64,000 nt of DNA from Eunapius fragilis (Eukaryota; Porifera; Demospongiae; Spongillida; Spongillidae), in NCBI GenBank assembly GCA_963681505.1, contig OY811973.1:766694-830693 (forward strand), given 5' to 3'. Positions 1 to 12,200 of the stretch are shown here, piece after piece. Each line of letters starts with the position of its first letter. The stretch's first letter is position 1. The position numbers were made by a program, and so were the translations under genes. The notes under the pieces were generated by a model. It made no database searches and had not been told where the DNA came from. It saw only the letters and a list, made by a program, of their open reading frames with translations.

Positions 1-58
1 AGCAGGCCTTGATGACATCATTGCCATGTAGCAGGCCTTGATGACATCATTGCCATGC
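1..58. repeat. 29-bp tandem repeat at window edge
   Basis: Two adjacent 29-bp units (1-29 and 30-58), identical except for the last base. Each contains CCTTGATGACATCATTGCC. The array probably continues to the left of the window, so copy number is unknown. Confidence 0.8.
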
Positions 59-354
59 AGCAGACATATAGACAGGAAATAAATAAGGTCTGAAAGATGT
101 CATTAGTTGGTTAGAAACTTATTAAGATCTATACATAAGCTAAACATCCAACAAGTACTGTAACCTGTAGATTGTTCAAAACCTTTTTTAGTGTCAAAAT
201 CAGTGGTGAGTATTTCACAGTCACACTCTGATTACAACTGCCATGTCCAAACACCTGTGTCATGGCAACCATATGCAAGGTGTTAACAGCTGCATGTACA
301 CATAGCTGCAGTTGCAATATTTAACTAGTCAGTTTCCATACTTGTACCCATCTT

Positions 355-492
355 CAAAGCATGTCATTTCATTGGTGCTGACGTTAGTACTGGCTATCTG
401 CAAAGCATGTCAGTTCATTGGTGCTGACGCTAGTACTGGCTTTCTGCAAAGCATGTCATTTCCAAATGGTGCTGATGTTAGTACTGACTATC
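355..492. repeat. 46-bp tandem repeat, three units
   Basis: Units start at 355, 401 and 447, each beginning CAAAGCATGTCA and containing GGTGCTGACG or a close variant, then TTAGTACTG. The third unit is diverged. Short overlapping ORFs here are by-products of the repeat. Confidence 0.8.
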
Positions 493-784
493 TATTGGAG
501 CCATTCTACTCGTACCTGTGTGTATACCGTGGTGTGCTTCAATTGGCATGGTAACTTATCCACTGTAGGTGTGGCCTTTCCAACTGTCAGACCATGTGGG
601 GACTTTCAAGACATAGATCAGAATTCAAAACCCATGCTTGTGAAAGGGCTCAAAATTCATCTGGTGAATGGTCACGTGGACATCGCAAAAAGCAAAGGCG
701 CATATGCGTACTAATGTAAGTCCTTCCATTTAATATGATGGATTACTATACATGTATACATACATATGAATAGCTATGTGGCTT

Positions 785-839
<55 letters not shown>

Positions 840-1312
840 GTGTGTGTATGTGTGTCCCAATACGCGTGCTTGCAACTCACTTTCCCTTTTCCGACCATAT
901 TGCTTGACAAGGATCTCCTGACTTCCAGTTGAAGTTACCGCCTCTCTTCTTTGGCTAAGATAAAAAGAGACAGACTCTACAACTGAGTCCTTCGCTCCAT
1001 ATTGGCGCTATTACCTCGGGAACTAGCTCCAAAAGGTCTCGTGTCAAAGCGATAACCGCCTGTATATAGCGTATGGGGGCGAAGTCAATAACAATAGCTA
1101 ACGACGTGAAGCTAGTCTGACCGTCAAATCCTCCTTCAATTTTAGCAGTTCTTCGCTGTCGGGCTCATTTGTCAGCCCCGCTTCAACCTACGGCATTTCA
1201 TTACCTCAGTAAGCACGTAAATGCTTTTCTCCGTCTTACTTGGTGTAGCTGAGCTTCGTAGTTAGATAGGTTATCCTTGAGCTGCCGTGTGTTTGTGACT
1301 GGAGCACTTGAG
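493..1312. other. Spacer upstream of capping-enzyme copy 1
   Basis: No convincing gene. The part around 570-640 resembles 14615-14680 (shared TTTCCAA and CTGTCAGAC, then a CAAGACATAG stretch). The part around 850-905 resembles 27690-27745, downstream of copy 3. About 1190-1312 resembles 29085-29167, upstream of copy 4 (shared CTTTTCTCC and GGTCGCCATCGAAAAC). The spacer is therefore the flank of a larger duplicated unit. A GT microsatellite lies at 789-852. Confidence 0.6.
789..852. repeat. (GT)n microsatellite
   Basis: About 60 bp of nearly pure GT with a few CGTG interruptions. Confidence 0.9.
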
Positions 1313-1412
1313 GTCGCCATCGAAAACTAATATCGCAAACTTATCGACTATTTAGAATAAACAAGTAATTTAGCGCGCTAGACTATGACAGCCTATTTAT
1401 AGTCGTTATTAA
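1313..1412 (+). promoter_or_regulatory. Conserved promoter-proximal block of capping-enzyme copy 1
   Basis: The 100 bp before the ATG contain GGTCGCCATCGAAAAC, then TTTAGAATAAACAAGTAATT and TAGCGCGCT. The same words occur immediately upstream of copy 2, and in part upstream of copy 4. Conservation between units shows a shared 5' flank. Its promoter role is inferred from position only. Confidence 0.45.
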
Positions 1413-4400
1413 ATGTCTGGACCAAAGCTGCCTCCACGGTGGATACGCTGCTCAAGGAAGGGTCAGGTTATTGCTGGTAGGTGTCGCCCTGGATGCCGAT
1501 CGCTTGCTTGCAAATGCCACCATTTCTTAGGCAAGTTTCTCCCTTTCAAGACTCCTTTGGACGGCAGGTACGATTCACAGATACCGGAGGCAGACCGTTT
1601 CGGAATCAAGATGTTAATAGACTCGCTGGCTGCCAAGCAGTTGAAGATAGGTCTTATTATTGACCTCACCAAGACAACCCGGTTCTATGATAAGGCGGAA
1701 TTGGTTGACCTGGGCATACGTCACTACAAGCTGTCGTGTGAAGGGTACGTTCGGAGGAGAAATATGTATGTGTGCGGCGGGGCCGGGTGGCCTAACAGCA
1801 CGTGATTCGTTGGGATATTTGTTATATAAAATTTTCTATCAAACCCTAAACATTCATATCAACTCCAAATTATGCTTGGAACTTTATTGTTGATATTGTG
1901 TTATATTGGTAGATCAATTCATTAGATTATTAGCTGAGACAACATAAATTGTGTACATATGAACTGTGCAGTCTGATAACCCTGGTGATGTCCATGATGA
2001 GACACCCACCAAGGAGCAGATGGCTAGTTTTAACACAGTGTGTGAGAGCTTCTTCACTAGCCTCCCTGGAGAAATCATTGGTAGGTACCCCCAGTAGTGT
2101 GATGTCACTCACAAAGATACATTGGTGTGGGTCCTTGGGTGTTGGAGGGTAATGTTGTGTCTCCTCCTCCCCCACACCTTCACCTCCCCACACCCCCACC
2201 TTCCCCCTCACCTTGTATGCACAGGAATCCACTGTACCCATGGATTTAACAGGACTGGTTTTCTAATTATTGCCTACCTCATAGAGAAGAAAGACTGGAG
2301 GTGCAGTGGTTAGATCATCGTGTTCCAATGATTTTAGTACAGGTCTTTTTTGTTCAGCTTCGAAGATGCAATGAAGGCATTTATCAAGGCAGGTTTATGG
2401 TCTATTATTGGACTGGACAACTTATATAGACTTATAAATATATTCCTTTTTACACCACCTTTGCCTCCAATTCCTATATCCCACCAACTTTCTTCTTCTT
2501 TACTTGTATCAATTGAATCATGCCACATGCATTAATACACTATTCATGACCAGCTTCATCAGAGGATATATGTCATTAACTGTCACCTCTTCCCCAGGCC
2601 CGTCCCCCAGGTATCTACAAACAGGATTATCTGGATTAGCTAGCACGTCGCTACAACGAGGGGAGCAGGGAAATGTTTGAAACCCCCCCACGCCCAGAGT
2701 GGTGTGACGAGGATGAGGGGTGTCACGGAGACCACGAGAGAAGAACAATGAGGTAAGCTGATGGTATGTGAGAAGGGAGGGTTCTAGAGTGGGAAGCCAG
2801 CAGTTCATTTAAATTATGGCCCCCCCCCTTGAGACTCAATAGTGTCCGACCCCCTTCTAATAAATGCCTGTTAAATTATTTAACCCTGTCCCAGTATTTC
2901 TACGTACATGCACCTTCCCCCCCCCCCCCACCTCCCTTAAATTGGTGCCCCTCCCCCTCTACCCCTCACCTCTGGCCCCCCTCTTCTAGAAAAGCTGGGG
3001 GCGCCCATGAGTAGCTGCTCAAATTTATCATATTTAACCCCCAGAATGCCAAGTTCATGGAGGGGGTTAATGGAGTATTCCTTGTGACCTATCCTACCAG
3101 AGACCAGATCCAGATGGAATGTCAGGCTGCCTTGGGGTGGTCACTGTAAGTACACACCACCTCATTCTTACCACACTCCTGCTATGTTGGTATGGTGGTG
3201 CTCCATTTGAAATATAGAATGGATCCACTATGCTTAGCATTGACAGAAAGCCTTTTTTAAGACCACCTAGGCTTAGGTCATTAAGAGCACCTAGGCTTAG
3301 GTCATTAAGAGCACCTAGGCTTAGGTCATTAAGAGCACCTAGGCTTAGGTCATTCAGAGCACCTAGGCTTAGGTCATTAAGAGCACCTAGGCTTAGGTCA
3401 TTAAGAGCACCTAGACTTAGGTCATTAAGAGCACCTAGGCTTAGGTCATTAAGAGCACCTAGGCTTAAGTCATTAAGAGCACCTAGACTTAGGTCATTAA
3501 GAGCACCTAGGCTTAGGTCATTAAGAGCACCTAGGCTTAGGTCATTAAGAGCACCTAGGCTTAGGTCATTAAGAGCACCTAGGCTTAGGTCATTAAGAGC
3601 ACCTAGGCTTAGGTCATTAAGAGCACCTAGGCTTAGGTCATTAAGAGCACCTAGGCTTAGGTCATTAGGAGCACCTAGGCTTAGGTCATTAAGAGCACCT
3701 AGGCTTAGGTAGGTCATTAAGAGCACCTAAGCTTAGGTCATTAAGAGCACCTAGGCTTAGGTCATTAAGAGCACCTAGGCTTAGGTCATTAAGAGCACCT
3801 AGGCTTGGGTCATTAAGAGCACCTAGGCTTAGGTCATTAAGAGCACCTAGGCTTAGGTCATTAAGAGCACCTAGGCTTAGGTAGGTCATTAAGAGCACCT
3901 AGGCTTAGGTCATTAAGAGCACCTAGGCTTAGGTCATTAAGAGCACCTAGGCTTAGGTCATTAAGAGCACCTAGGCTTAGGTCATTAAGAGCACCTAGGC
4001 TTAGGTCATTAAGAGCACCTAGGCTTAGGTCATTAAGATCACCTAGGCTTAGGTCATTAAGAGCACCTAGGCTTAGGTCATTAAGAGCACCTAGGCTTAG
4101 GTCATTAAGAGCACCTAGGCTTAGGTCATTAAGAGCACCTAGGCTTAGGTCATTAAGAGCACCTAGGCTTAGGTCATTAAGAGCACCTAGGCTTAGGTCA
4201 TTAAGAGCACCTAGGCTTAGGTCATTAAGAGCACCTAGGCTTAGGTCATTAAGAGCACCTAGGCTTAGGTCATTAAGATCACCTAGGCTTAGGTCATTAA
4301 GAGCACCTAGGCTTAGGTAGGTCATTAAGAGCACCTAGGCTTAGGTCATTAAGAGCACCTAGGCTTAGGTCATTAAGAGCACCTAGGCTTAGGTAGGTCA

Positions 4401-5319
4401 TTAAGAGCACCTAGGCTTAGGTCATTAATAGCACCTAGGCTTAGGTCATTAAGAGCACCTAGGCTTAGGTCATTAAGAGCACCTAGGCTTAGGTCATTAA
4501 GAGCACCTAGGCTTAGGTCATTGAGAGCACCTAGGCTTAGGTCATTAAGAGCACCTTGGCTTAGGTAATTGAGAGCACCTAGGCTTAGGTCATTAAGAGC
4601 ACCTAGGCTTAGGTCATTAAGAGCACCTAGGCTTAGGTCATTAAGAGCACCTAGGCTTAGGTCATTAAGAGCACCTAGGCTTAGGTCATTAAGAACACCT
4701 AGGCTTAGGTCATTTACTTCTGTTTCCACATTTAAACATTTCTGGTCCTCCTCCCCATCCGGTTTTAGCAAAAATTGTATACTGTATTGTCATAGTTTAA
4801 TGTTGGCCACATCCCTATAGGGGCGGGTTCCCAGGCTCACAGCCAATCTTTATGGATGTCCATAACATTAAGCTACTGAGTGAAAAGCCATATAGAGTCA
4901 CATGGAAGGCTGATGGAACAAGGTGAGACTACATTACATAGTACCTACACAAGTGTATCTCCCTCCCTCTCCTCTCCCTCCTCCTCTCCCTCCCTCTCCT
5001 TACCCTCCCTCTCCTCCCCCTCCCCTCCCCCTTCCCTTCTCCCCTTCCCTCCTGGTAGGTACCTCATGTACATCAGAGGACCTGGTGAGGTTTACATGAT
5101 TGGCAGAGACAACTCTGTCTTCAAAGTCAATAACATCAGCTTCCCTGCCAGGAAGAGGCCTGGGGACATGGTCAGGTTCACCCTTGTTGACGGGGTAGGT
5201 TGTCATGGTGATGGTGTCTGTTGTGAGATGGGCGTGTCCTTACATAGGAGATGGTTTTGGACAAGGTGGAGGGAGTGACAAGACCTCGTTACCTTATCTA
5301 TGACATCATGCAGTTTGAG
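1413..5319 (+). pseudogene. RNGTT: mRNA-capping enzyme copy 1, decayed and 3'-truncated
   Basis: Ten exon equivalents are recognisable: 1413-1476, 1531-1744, about 1994-2080, 2225-2300, 2358-2388, 2598-2752, 3045-3145, 4821-4922, 5059-5194 and 5248-5319. The triphosphatase motif [10 protein letters not shown] and the guanylyltransferase lysine motif WKADGTR are still present. Several breaks show it is dead. The exon-3 acceptor is deleted (copies 2-4 have CTCCAG before the exon; copy 1 lacks about 9 bases there, near 1992). Exon 6 has an in-frame TAG where other copies have GAA (near 2637). A 10-bp deletion near 2718 shifts the frame. Everything after exon 10 (C-terminal guanylyltransferase and OB-fold exons 11-17) is missing and replaced by a retroelement fragment. 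Copies 2 and 4 are intact paralogues, so loss would be tolerated. Transcription is possible but a functional enzyme is not. Confidence 0.9.
3259..4714. repeat. 24-bp satellite array in intron 7 of copy 1
   Basis: About 60 tandem 24-bp units, each with GAGCACCTAGGCTTAGGTC or a near variant. A recurrent 4-bp insertion (TAGGTAGGTC) breaks the register at about 3710, 3882, 4316 and 4394. The unit length is divisible by three and has no stop in several frames, so long repetitive ORFs arise on both strands. They lie inside an intron and are not genes. The same array occupies the same intron of copy 2. Confidence 0.95.
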
Positions 5320-5368
5320 GTGGGGTTTATTGGTTACCATTTACTTTTCAGCATGCTCTAGATTGTAG

Positions 5369-5858
5369 GAAATTACTCGGCTGCACAATGAAGTGAGGGA
5401 TGCTATTGGTGATCTGGCATCCATTGCATTCAAAGATGTAATCAGAGAACCAGTTGTGCAGGAGGCTGATAAAGCAAGAGGCATACCTGCTTTGATTGCT
5501 GACTTGGGCATTAGGGGAATTTGGCAGCCACAGACTGAAGCATTGTTTGACATTCTAGTTGTTGACACAGATGCCTTGTCATACATAAAGCGTACAGTAG
5601 AAGCAGTCCTACAAACAGCTGAACAAGAGAAGTAGAAGAAACATCTAGAAGCCGTTCAAACAAGGCGTGCAACCTTCTCCCCTTTTGTTGTTTCAGTACA
5701 TGGGGTTTTAGGTCATAAAGCAAATGTTTTGATCAAGCACTTGGCTGAAAAATCCTTGAGTGAAGTCCGGGCCAGGATGGCTTTTGCCATTCTCAGAGCA
5801 ACCAATTTATGCCTGCAAGGCAACAGGAAAAGAATGGAGATCTGGGATGGGTATGGAT
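5369..5858 (+). pseudogene. Retroelement polyprotein C-terminal fragment
   Basis: An open frame starting near TRLHNEVRDAIGDL runs through FDILVVDTDALSY to ARMAFAILRATNLCL. It is interrupted once by an in-frame TAG at 5633-5635 and ends at TGA near 5858. The pattern (RH-like start, FDI/V core, a P-V-V-G segment, then RARMAFAILR) is the one I know from C-terminal regions of invertebrate retrotransposon polyproteins, a restriction-endonuclease-like region. No reverse transcriptase is present. It sits exactly where the last seven exons of capping copy 1 should be. The family assignment is from memory of the pattern and was not tested by a search. Confidence 0.6.
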
Positions 5859-5924
5859 GATGATGCAGGTTTACCCATTAGTGGAAAATAAAATTTGTGA
5901 CGTATGTGTACTATAATGTATGTA

Positions 5925-6171
5925 TTAAGTGTTATTATTATATGCAAGGGTTTAAAAAAAAAATTTCTGTTAAAAAAAGAACTATTTTAGGGATACCTAC
6001 TGTAAGGCTAACTATTAATACTACTGTAAGGCTAACTATTAAGGCTAACTATTTTTGGAACACTAATTTTTTAACCCACTTTCTGCTCATTGTTAGGAAG
6101 TAAATGGAGTCATGTTCCAAACCATGCTATGTACCATGCGCTATGTACGACTGCTACCAAATAATATCGCA
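5925..6171. other. 3' flank of a capping-enzyme unit
   Basis: This matches the sequence downstream of copy 2 (about 13660-13925) and copy 3 (about 24850-25050). Shared words are TGTAAGGCTAACTATTAA, GGAACACTAATTTTTTAA and ATGCTATGTACCATG. At about 6170 it jumps directly into the promoter block of copy 2, without the 29-bp satellite that follows copies 2 and 3. This marks a duplication junction. Copy 1 keeps its 3' flank although its last exons are gone. Confidence 0.7.
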
Positions 6172-6255
6172 AAACTTATCGATTATTTAGAATAAACAAG
6201 TAATTTAGCGCGCTCGTGGTAAATTATGACAGCCTAGTCCTCTCATCGTTATTAA
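6172..6255 (+). promoter_or_regulatory. Promoter-proximal block of capping-enzyme copy 2
   Basis: Contains TATCGCAAAACTTATCGATT, TTTAGAATAAACAAGTAATT and TAGCGCGCT before the ATG, as upstream of copy 1. A promoter role is inferred from position and conservation. No clear TATA box is forced by the sequence. Confidence 0.45.
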
Positions 6256-9200
6256 ATGTCTGGACCAAAGCTGCCTCCGCGCTGGTTACGCTGCCCAAGG
6301 AAGGGTCAGGTTATTGCTGGTAGGTGTCGCCATGGCTGCCGATCGCTTGCTTGCAAATGCCACCATTTCTTAGGCAAGTTTCTCCCTTTCAAGACTCCTT
6401 TGGACGGCAGGTACGATTCACAGATACCGGAGGCAGACCGTTTCGGAGTCAAGATGTTAATAGACTCGCTGGCTGCCAAGCAGTTGAAGATAGGTCTTAT
6501 TATTGACCTCACCAAGACAACCCGGTTCTATGATAAGGCGGAATTGGTCGACCTGAGCATACGTCAATACAAGCTGTCGTGTGAAGGGTACGTTCGGAGG
6601 AGAATGTATGTGTGCGGCGGGGCCGGGTGGCCTAACAGCACGTGATTCGTTGGGAAGATTTTCATATTTGTTCTACTCTAGTATCTATGTTCATATCAAC
6701 TCCATGATCTCGCGTAAGATAATAGCATTGATGTAATTTTATTCGTAAATGGTGAGGGGGCTCCCATCATCAGCCGTCAAAAGTGTTGAACCCAGGCAGG
6801 TGCCTCATTAGCAATACATGTTGCGGAAGTGATTCGCGCAATCTGATTGCAGGTATCTAAACGCGGTAAAAACTGAAAGTGCCAGTGGCGGAATTCTAAG
6901 TGCCGCTTGCACTTAGAATCAGCCCACTGGCACTTTGAACCCCTCCTTTTAACATTCAATTGCTTCATACATGTACATTATACGGGATCCTAGCGCATAT
7001 TTTCCAGAAAGGAGCATCAAAGTTGACGAATTCAGGCACTGTAACTCCATGATGGACAGACTAATTTCACGTGCGTAAGGAATAAGTTGTAGAGGTCATA
7101 GGTGTCTCTTAGAAAATGAAATATGTGCTACCCCATATTATTATAAGTGTTATTATATTAGCACATGTTGGTCCAAGCTGTATATTAAAAATTACATTTG
7201 CACAAGAGTGGAGATAATAAGTTCCAGGTACTGAGTTCAATTGCATCATATTTGGATTAAGAGGCAGTTTTTGATTCCAGTGGCAAAAGCATGGACACAG
7301 CACATACACTTGTTTTGATGTATTGCAATTTAGAAACATTCTCACGCTGGCAACCAGCGGTACTTGTAGGAGTGAATATCGTCGATAAGTGCGGGAATTA
7401 ATGTCTATTGTCCTGAGTGTCCACCCGGGGGTACAATTGGACACCCGGGTGGACAGCAAAAAAAGTTTTTGCCGTTCGGTCACGGAAGAGACCTAGTGGC
7501 ATTTAACGATACTGGCTTACAGAACAAGTCTTTTCAGGATCGGGCCGAGATAAACATGGCTTAAATCCTTTCGATACCCGTAAAACGACCTGTGCTAGCA
7601 GACCTATCCATTACGCTCCGACCGATCCGCATGGAGCGTAATGGATAGGCCCGCTAGCACGGCTCGTTTTACGAGTACCAAAAGGAGTTAAGCCATGTTT
7701 ATCTCGGCCCGATCCTGAAAAGACTTGTTCTGTAAACCAGTACCGTTAAATGCAGCCAGGCCCAGGTCCCTTCCGTGACCGAACGGCAAAAACTTATTTT
7801 GCTGTCCGCCCGGGTGTCCAATTGTACCCCCGGGTGGACACTCAGGACAATAGACATTAACGGCTGGCCCACGGCCATTTTCAGATCATTTTGCTAAAAT
7901 GGCCATACAATATTATCCGTGATCGGTCATTTGACTGATTATTTATTGCGCTATCGTACCGCGACGCGAGTGCATATTTATTCCCATGGATACCGAACTT
8001 TTCATTGCACACCGGCGTACTGATGACAAGTACGCATGGTCCGATTAGCGCGTGTATGTACAATTGTACACTATACAAAAGTGGTCGACCAAATCCTGAA
8101 AAGGGCCACCCAATATCATAATTGAGTGGCCATTTGGCCATACAAATGTAAGTCTCGCACTAGGGCCCGACTCGATACTGCAATGCCCCGTTTGTTCCAT
8201 GCATAACCAATGTGGCAGTGAGATTCCAAATCACGTTTCAGTGTCTAAACTGAATATTAGACACCTACTCTCCACATCAGCAGCCCATGTAGCCTCGTGC
8301 CTCACAGCTGTGCCTCCTGTGGGACCACACCTACTCACCACATCAGCAGCCCATGTAGCCTCGTGCCTCACAGCTGTGCCTCCTGTGGGGTCTTGGGCTA
8401 CATTTAGATCCCAATGAGCTTCAGGTAGCACTGAAGTGGTGGTTGGGCTTGGATACATCCAGAGTGCCCACACCCCTTGACCCTCAGGGCCATCATACAG
8501 CTACCTGCCCTTGACCCTCTGGGCCATCACACAGCTACCTGCCCTTGACCCTCTGGGCCATCACGCAGCTACCTGTCCTTGACCCTCTGGGCCATCACAC
8601 AGCTGGGTATGGGCTGCGCTAGTGTGGGCTGCGCTAGTGTGGGCTGGGCTAGGTGTGACCTGGGCTGGGTCTGTGGGCCTCTATGTCCAAGCAACTGGGA
8701 AGAGGAAGCCAGGCAACTGGGGAGAGGAAGCCAAGCAACTGGGGAGAGGAAGCCAAGCAACTCTTTGCTTGCACAGGATGATTAATGACATGTTTGGGAA
8801 TTGAATATCGCCCTGGGTGAGAGGCATCTCAAGGGCTATTCAAGCGCTAGAAATTTGGAGCTTACAGACTTGCTCCTTGTATTGCATGCTTGATCTGTGT
8901 GTGTATTATTATAAATATTTATAAAAACAGGTACAGCATACATTTTATAAAGAAGAGTGTCCATGCACAATTAGTGACTACAAAGGTTGCCTGGCAACAT
9001 AGCTCTGCATGTTGCCTGCCAATCTTTGGTAACTGGTTGCTATAACTGGTTGGTGACACATGGTTTTGCCTCATTTACGTGACCTGATGTTCTGCACCAG
9101 TAGCAAAAAACTGGTTTGCTTTCTAACTCTCCCCCCCCCATCCACCAAAATGTTTCTACTATTATTACTGACTGGTCAAATCATTTGCTGACATTGCTGG

Positions 9201-12200
9201 GTGCTGTGTGTACAATGTGCACCATGAACTGTGCAGTCTGATAACCCTCATGTACTTGGTGATGTCCTTCTCCAGCCAAGATGAAACACCCACCAAGGAA
9301 CAGGTGGCTAGTTTTAACACAGTGTGTGAGAGCTTCTTCACTAGCCACCCCGGAGAAATCATTGGTAGGTACCCCCAGTAGTGTGATATCACTCACAAAG
9401 ATACATTTGTGAGGGTCCTTGGGTGTTGGAGGGTAATGTTGTGTCCCCTCCTCCCCCACACCTCCACCTTCCCACCCCACCTTCCCCCTCACCTTGTATG
9501 CACAGGAATCCACTGTACCCATGGATTTAACAGGACTGGTTTTCTAATTATTGCCTACCTCATAGAGAAGGAAGACTGGAGGTGCAGTGGTTAGATCATC
9601 GTGTTCCAATGATTTTAGTACAGGTCTTTTTGTTCAGCTTTGAAGATGCAATGAATGCATTTCTCAAGGCAGGTTTATGGTGTATTACTTGACTGGACAA
9701 CCTTTTACACCACCTTTGCCTCCAATTCCTATATCCCACCAACTTTCTTCTTAGAGAATGTTTTTCTTTACTTGTTTCAATTGAATCATGCCACATGCAT
9801 TAATACACTATTCATGACCAGCTTCATCAGAGGACATGTGTCTCTCTGTCAGTGCTATGTCATTAACTGTCACCTCTTCCCCAGGCCCGTCCCCCAGGTA
9901 TCTACAAACAGGATTATCTGGATGAACTAGCACGTCGCTACAATGAGGGGAACAGGGAAATGTTTGAAACCCCCCCACGCCCAGAGTGGTGTGACGAGGA
10001 TGAGGATGGGGAGAAGGTGTCACGGAGACCACAAGAGAAGAACAATGAGGTAAGCTGAGAGGTATGAGAAGGGAGAGTGGGTGGGAACCCAACATTTCAT
10101 TTAAATTAGCCTCTGCTCTAAGTTATCATATTTAACCCCCAGAATGCCAAGTTCATGGAGGGGGTTAATGGAGTATTCTTTGTGACCTATCCTACCAGAG
10201 ACCAGATCCAGATGGAATGTCAGGCTGCCTTGGGGTGGTCACAGTAAGTACACCACCTCATTCTTTTATTGGTACAGTGTGCACCATTTGAAGTATGGAC
10301 ACCATTTATATAACCGAACCACACCCACTGTGCAGGAGGGTCTCCTTTTGAGCGGACAAACCCAGTCCCCAGTCCCATTTTTCTCCATGTTCTCCTGCTA
10401 TCTAATTCGTGATATGAGCAATGATGCCTTTTGTGCCCAATAACTGTAGAATATGCTTGGCATTGACAGAAAGCCTGTTTTAAGAGCACCTTCGGCTTAG
10501 GTCATTCAGAGCACCTAGGCTTAGGTCATTCAGAGCACCTAGGCTTAGGTCATTAAGAGCACCTAGGCTTAGGTCATTAAGAGCACCTAGGCTTAGGTCA
10601 TTAAGAGCACCTAAGCTTAGGTCATTAAGAGCACCTAGGCTTAGGTCATTAAGAGCACCTAAGCTTAGGTCATTAAGAGCACCTAGGCTTAGGTCATTAA
10701 GAGCACCTAGGCTTAGGTCATTAAGAGCACCTAGGCTTAGGTCATTAAGAGCACCTAAGCTTAGGTCATTAAGAGCACCTAGGCTTAGGTCATTAAGAGC
10801 ACCTAAGCTTAGGTCATTAAGAGCACCTAGGCTTAGGTCATTAAGAGCACCTAGGCTTAGGTCATTAAGAGCACCTAGGCTTAGGTCATTAAGGGCACCC
10901 ATGCTTAGGTCATTGAGAGCACCTAGGCTTAGGTCATTAAGAGCGCCTTAGGCTTAGGTCATTCAGAGCACCTAGGCTTAGGTCATTCAGAGCACCTAGG
11001 CTTAGGTCATTGAGAGCACCTAAGCTTAGGTCATTAAGAGCACCTAGGCTTAGGTCATTAAGAGCACCTAGGCTTAGGTCATTAAGAGCACCTAGGCTTA
11101 GGTCATTAAGAGCACCTAGGCTTAGGTCATTAAGAGCACCTAAGCTTAGGTCATTAAGAGCACCTAGGCTTAGGTCATTAAGAGCACCTAAGCTTAGGTC
11201 ATTAAGAGCACCTAGGCTTAGGTCATTAAGAGCACCTAGGCTTAGGTCATTAAGGGCACCCATGCTTAGGTCATTGAGAGCACCTAGGCTTAGGTCATTA
11301 AGAGCACCTAGGCTTAGGTCATTAAGAGCACCTAGGCTTAGGTCATTAAGAGCACCTAGGCTTAGGTCATTAAGAGCACCTAGGCTTAGGTCATTAAGAG
11401 CACCTAGGCTTAGGTCATTGAGAGCACCTAGGCTTAGGTCATTGAGAGCACCTAGGCTTAGGTCATTAAGAGCACCTAGGCTTAGGTCATTAAGAGCACC
11501 TAGGCTTAGGTCATTTGCTTCTGTTTCCACATTTAAACTTTTCTGGCCCTCCCCATCCGGTTTTAGCAACAAATGTATACTATCATAGTTTAATGTTGGC
11601 CACACCCCTTAGGGGCGGGTTCCCAGGCTCATACCCAATCTCTATGGATGTACAGAATATTAAGCTACTGAGTGAAAAGCCATACAGAGTCACATGGAAG
11701 GCTGATGGAACAAGGTGAGACCACATTACATAGTACCTAGGTACACAAGTTTACCTCCCTCCCTCTTCTCTCCCTCCTCCCCTCCCTCTCCTCTCCCCCT
11801 CCTCCCTTCCCTCTCCCTCCCCTCCTTTCCCGCCCATCTCCCCTTCCCTCCTGGTAGGTACCTCATGTACATCAGAGGACCTGGTGAGGTTTACATGATT
11901 GACAGAGACAACTCTGTCTTCAAAGTCAATAACATCAGCTTCCCTGCCAGGAAGAGACCTGGGGACATGGTCAGATTCACCCTTGTTGACGGGGTAAGTT
12001 ACCATGGTGATGGTGTTTGTTGTGAGATGGGTGTGTCCTTAACAGGAGATGGTTTTGGACAAGGTGGAGGGAGTGACAAGACCTCGTTACCTTATCTATG
12101 ACATCATGCAGTTTGAGGTGGGGTTATTGGTTACCATGGCAACAATGTAGGGTGATGAGGTGGTTGTACTCAGGGTAGTGTAGGTGTGGCTACGTGGGAA

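Noticed and set aside
3094..4771. Long ORFs with LSLGALND and APRLRSLR repeats on both strands
   Set aside because: They are translations of the 24-bp intronic satellite, open on both strands because the unit is a multiple of three. They lie between conserved exons.
8566..8804. Short overlapping ORFs around 8.6-8.8 kb
   Set aside because: They derive from short local repeats in intron 2 of capping copy 2 and have no family likeness.
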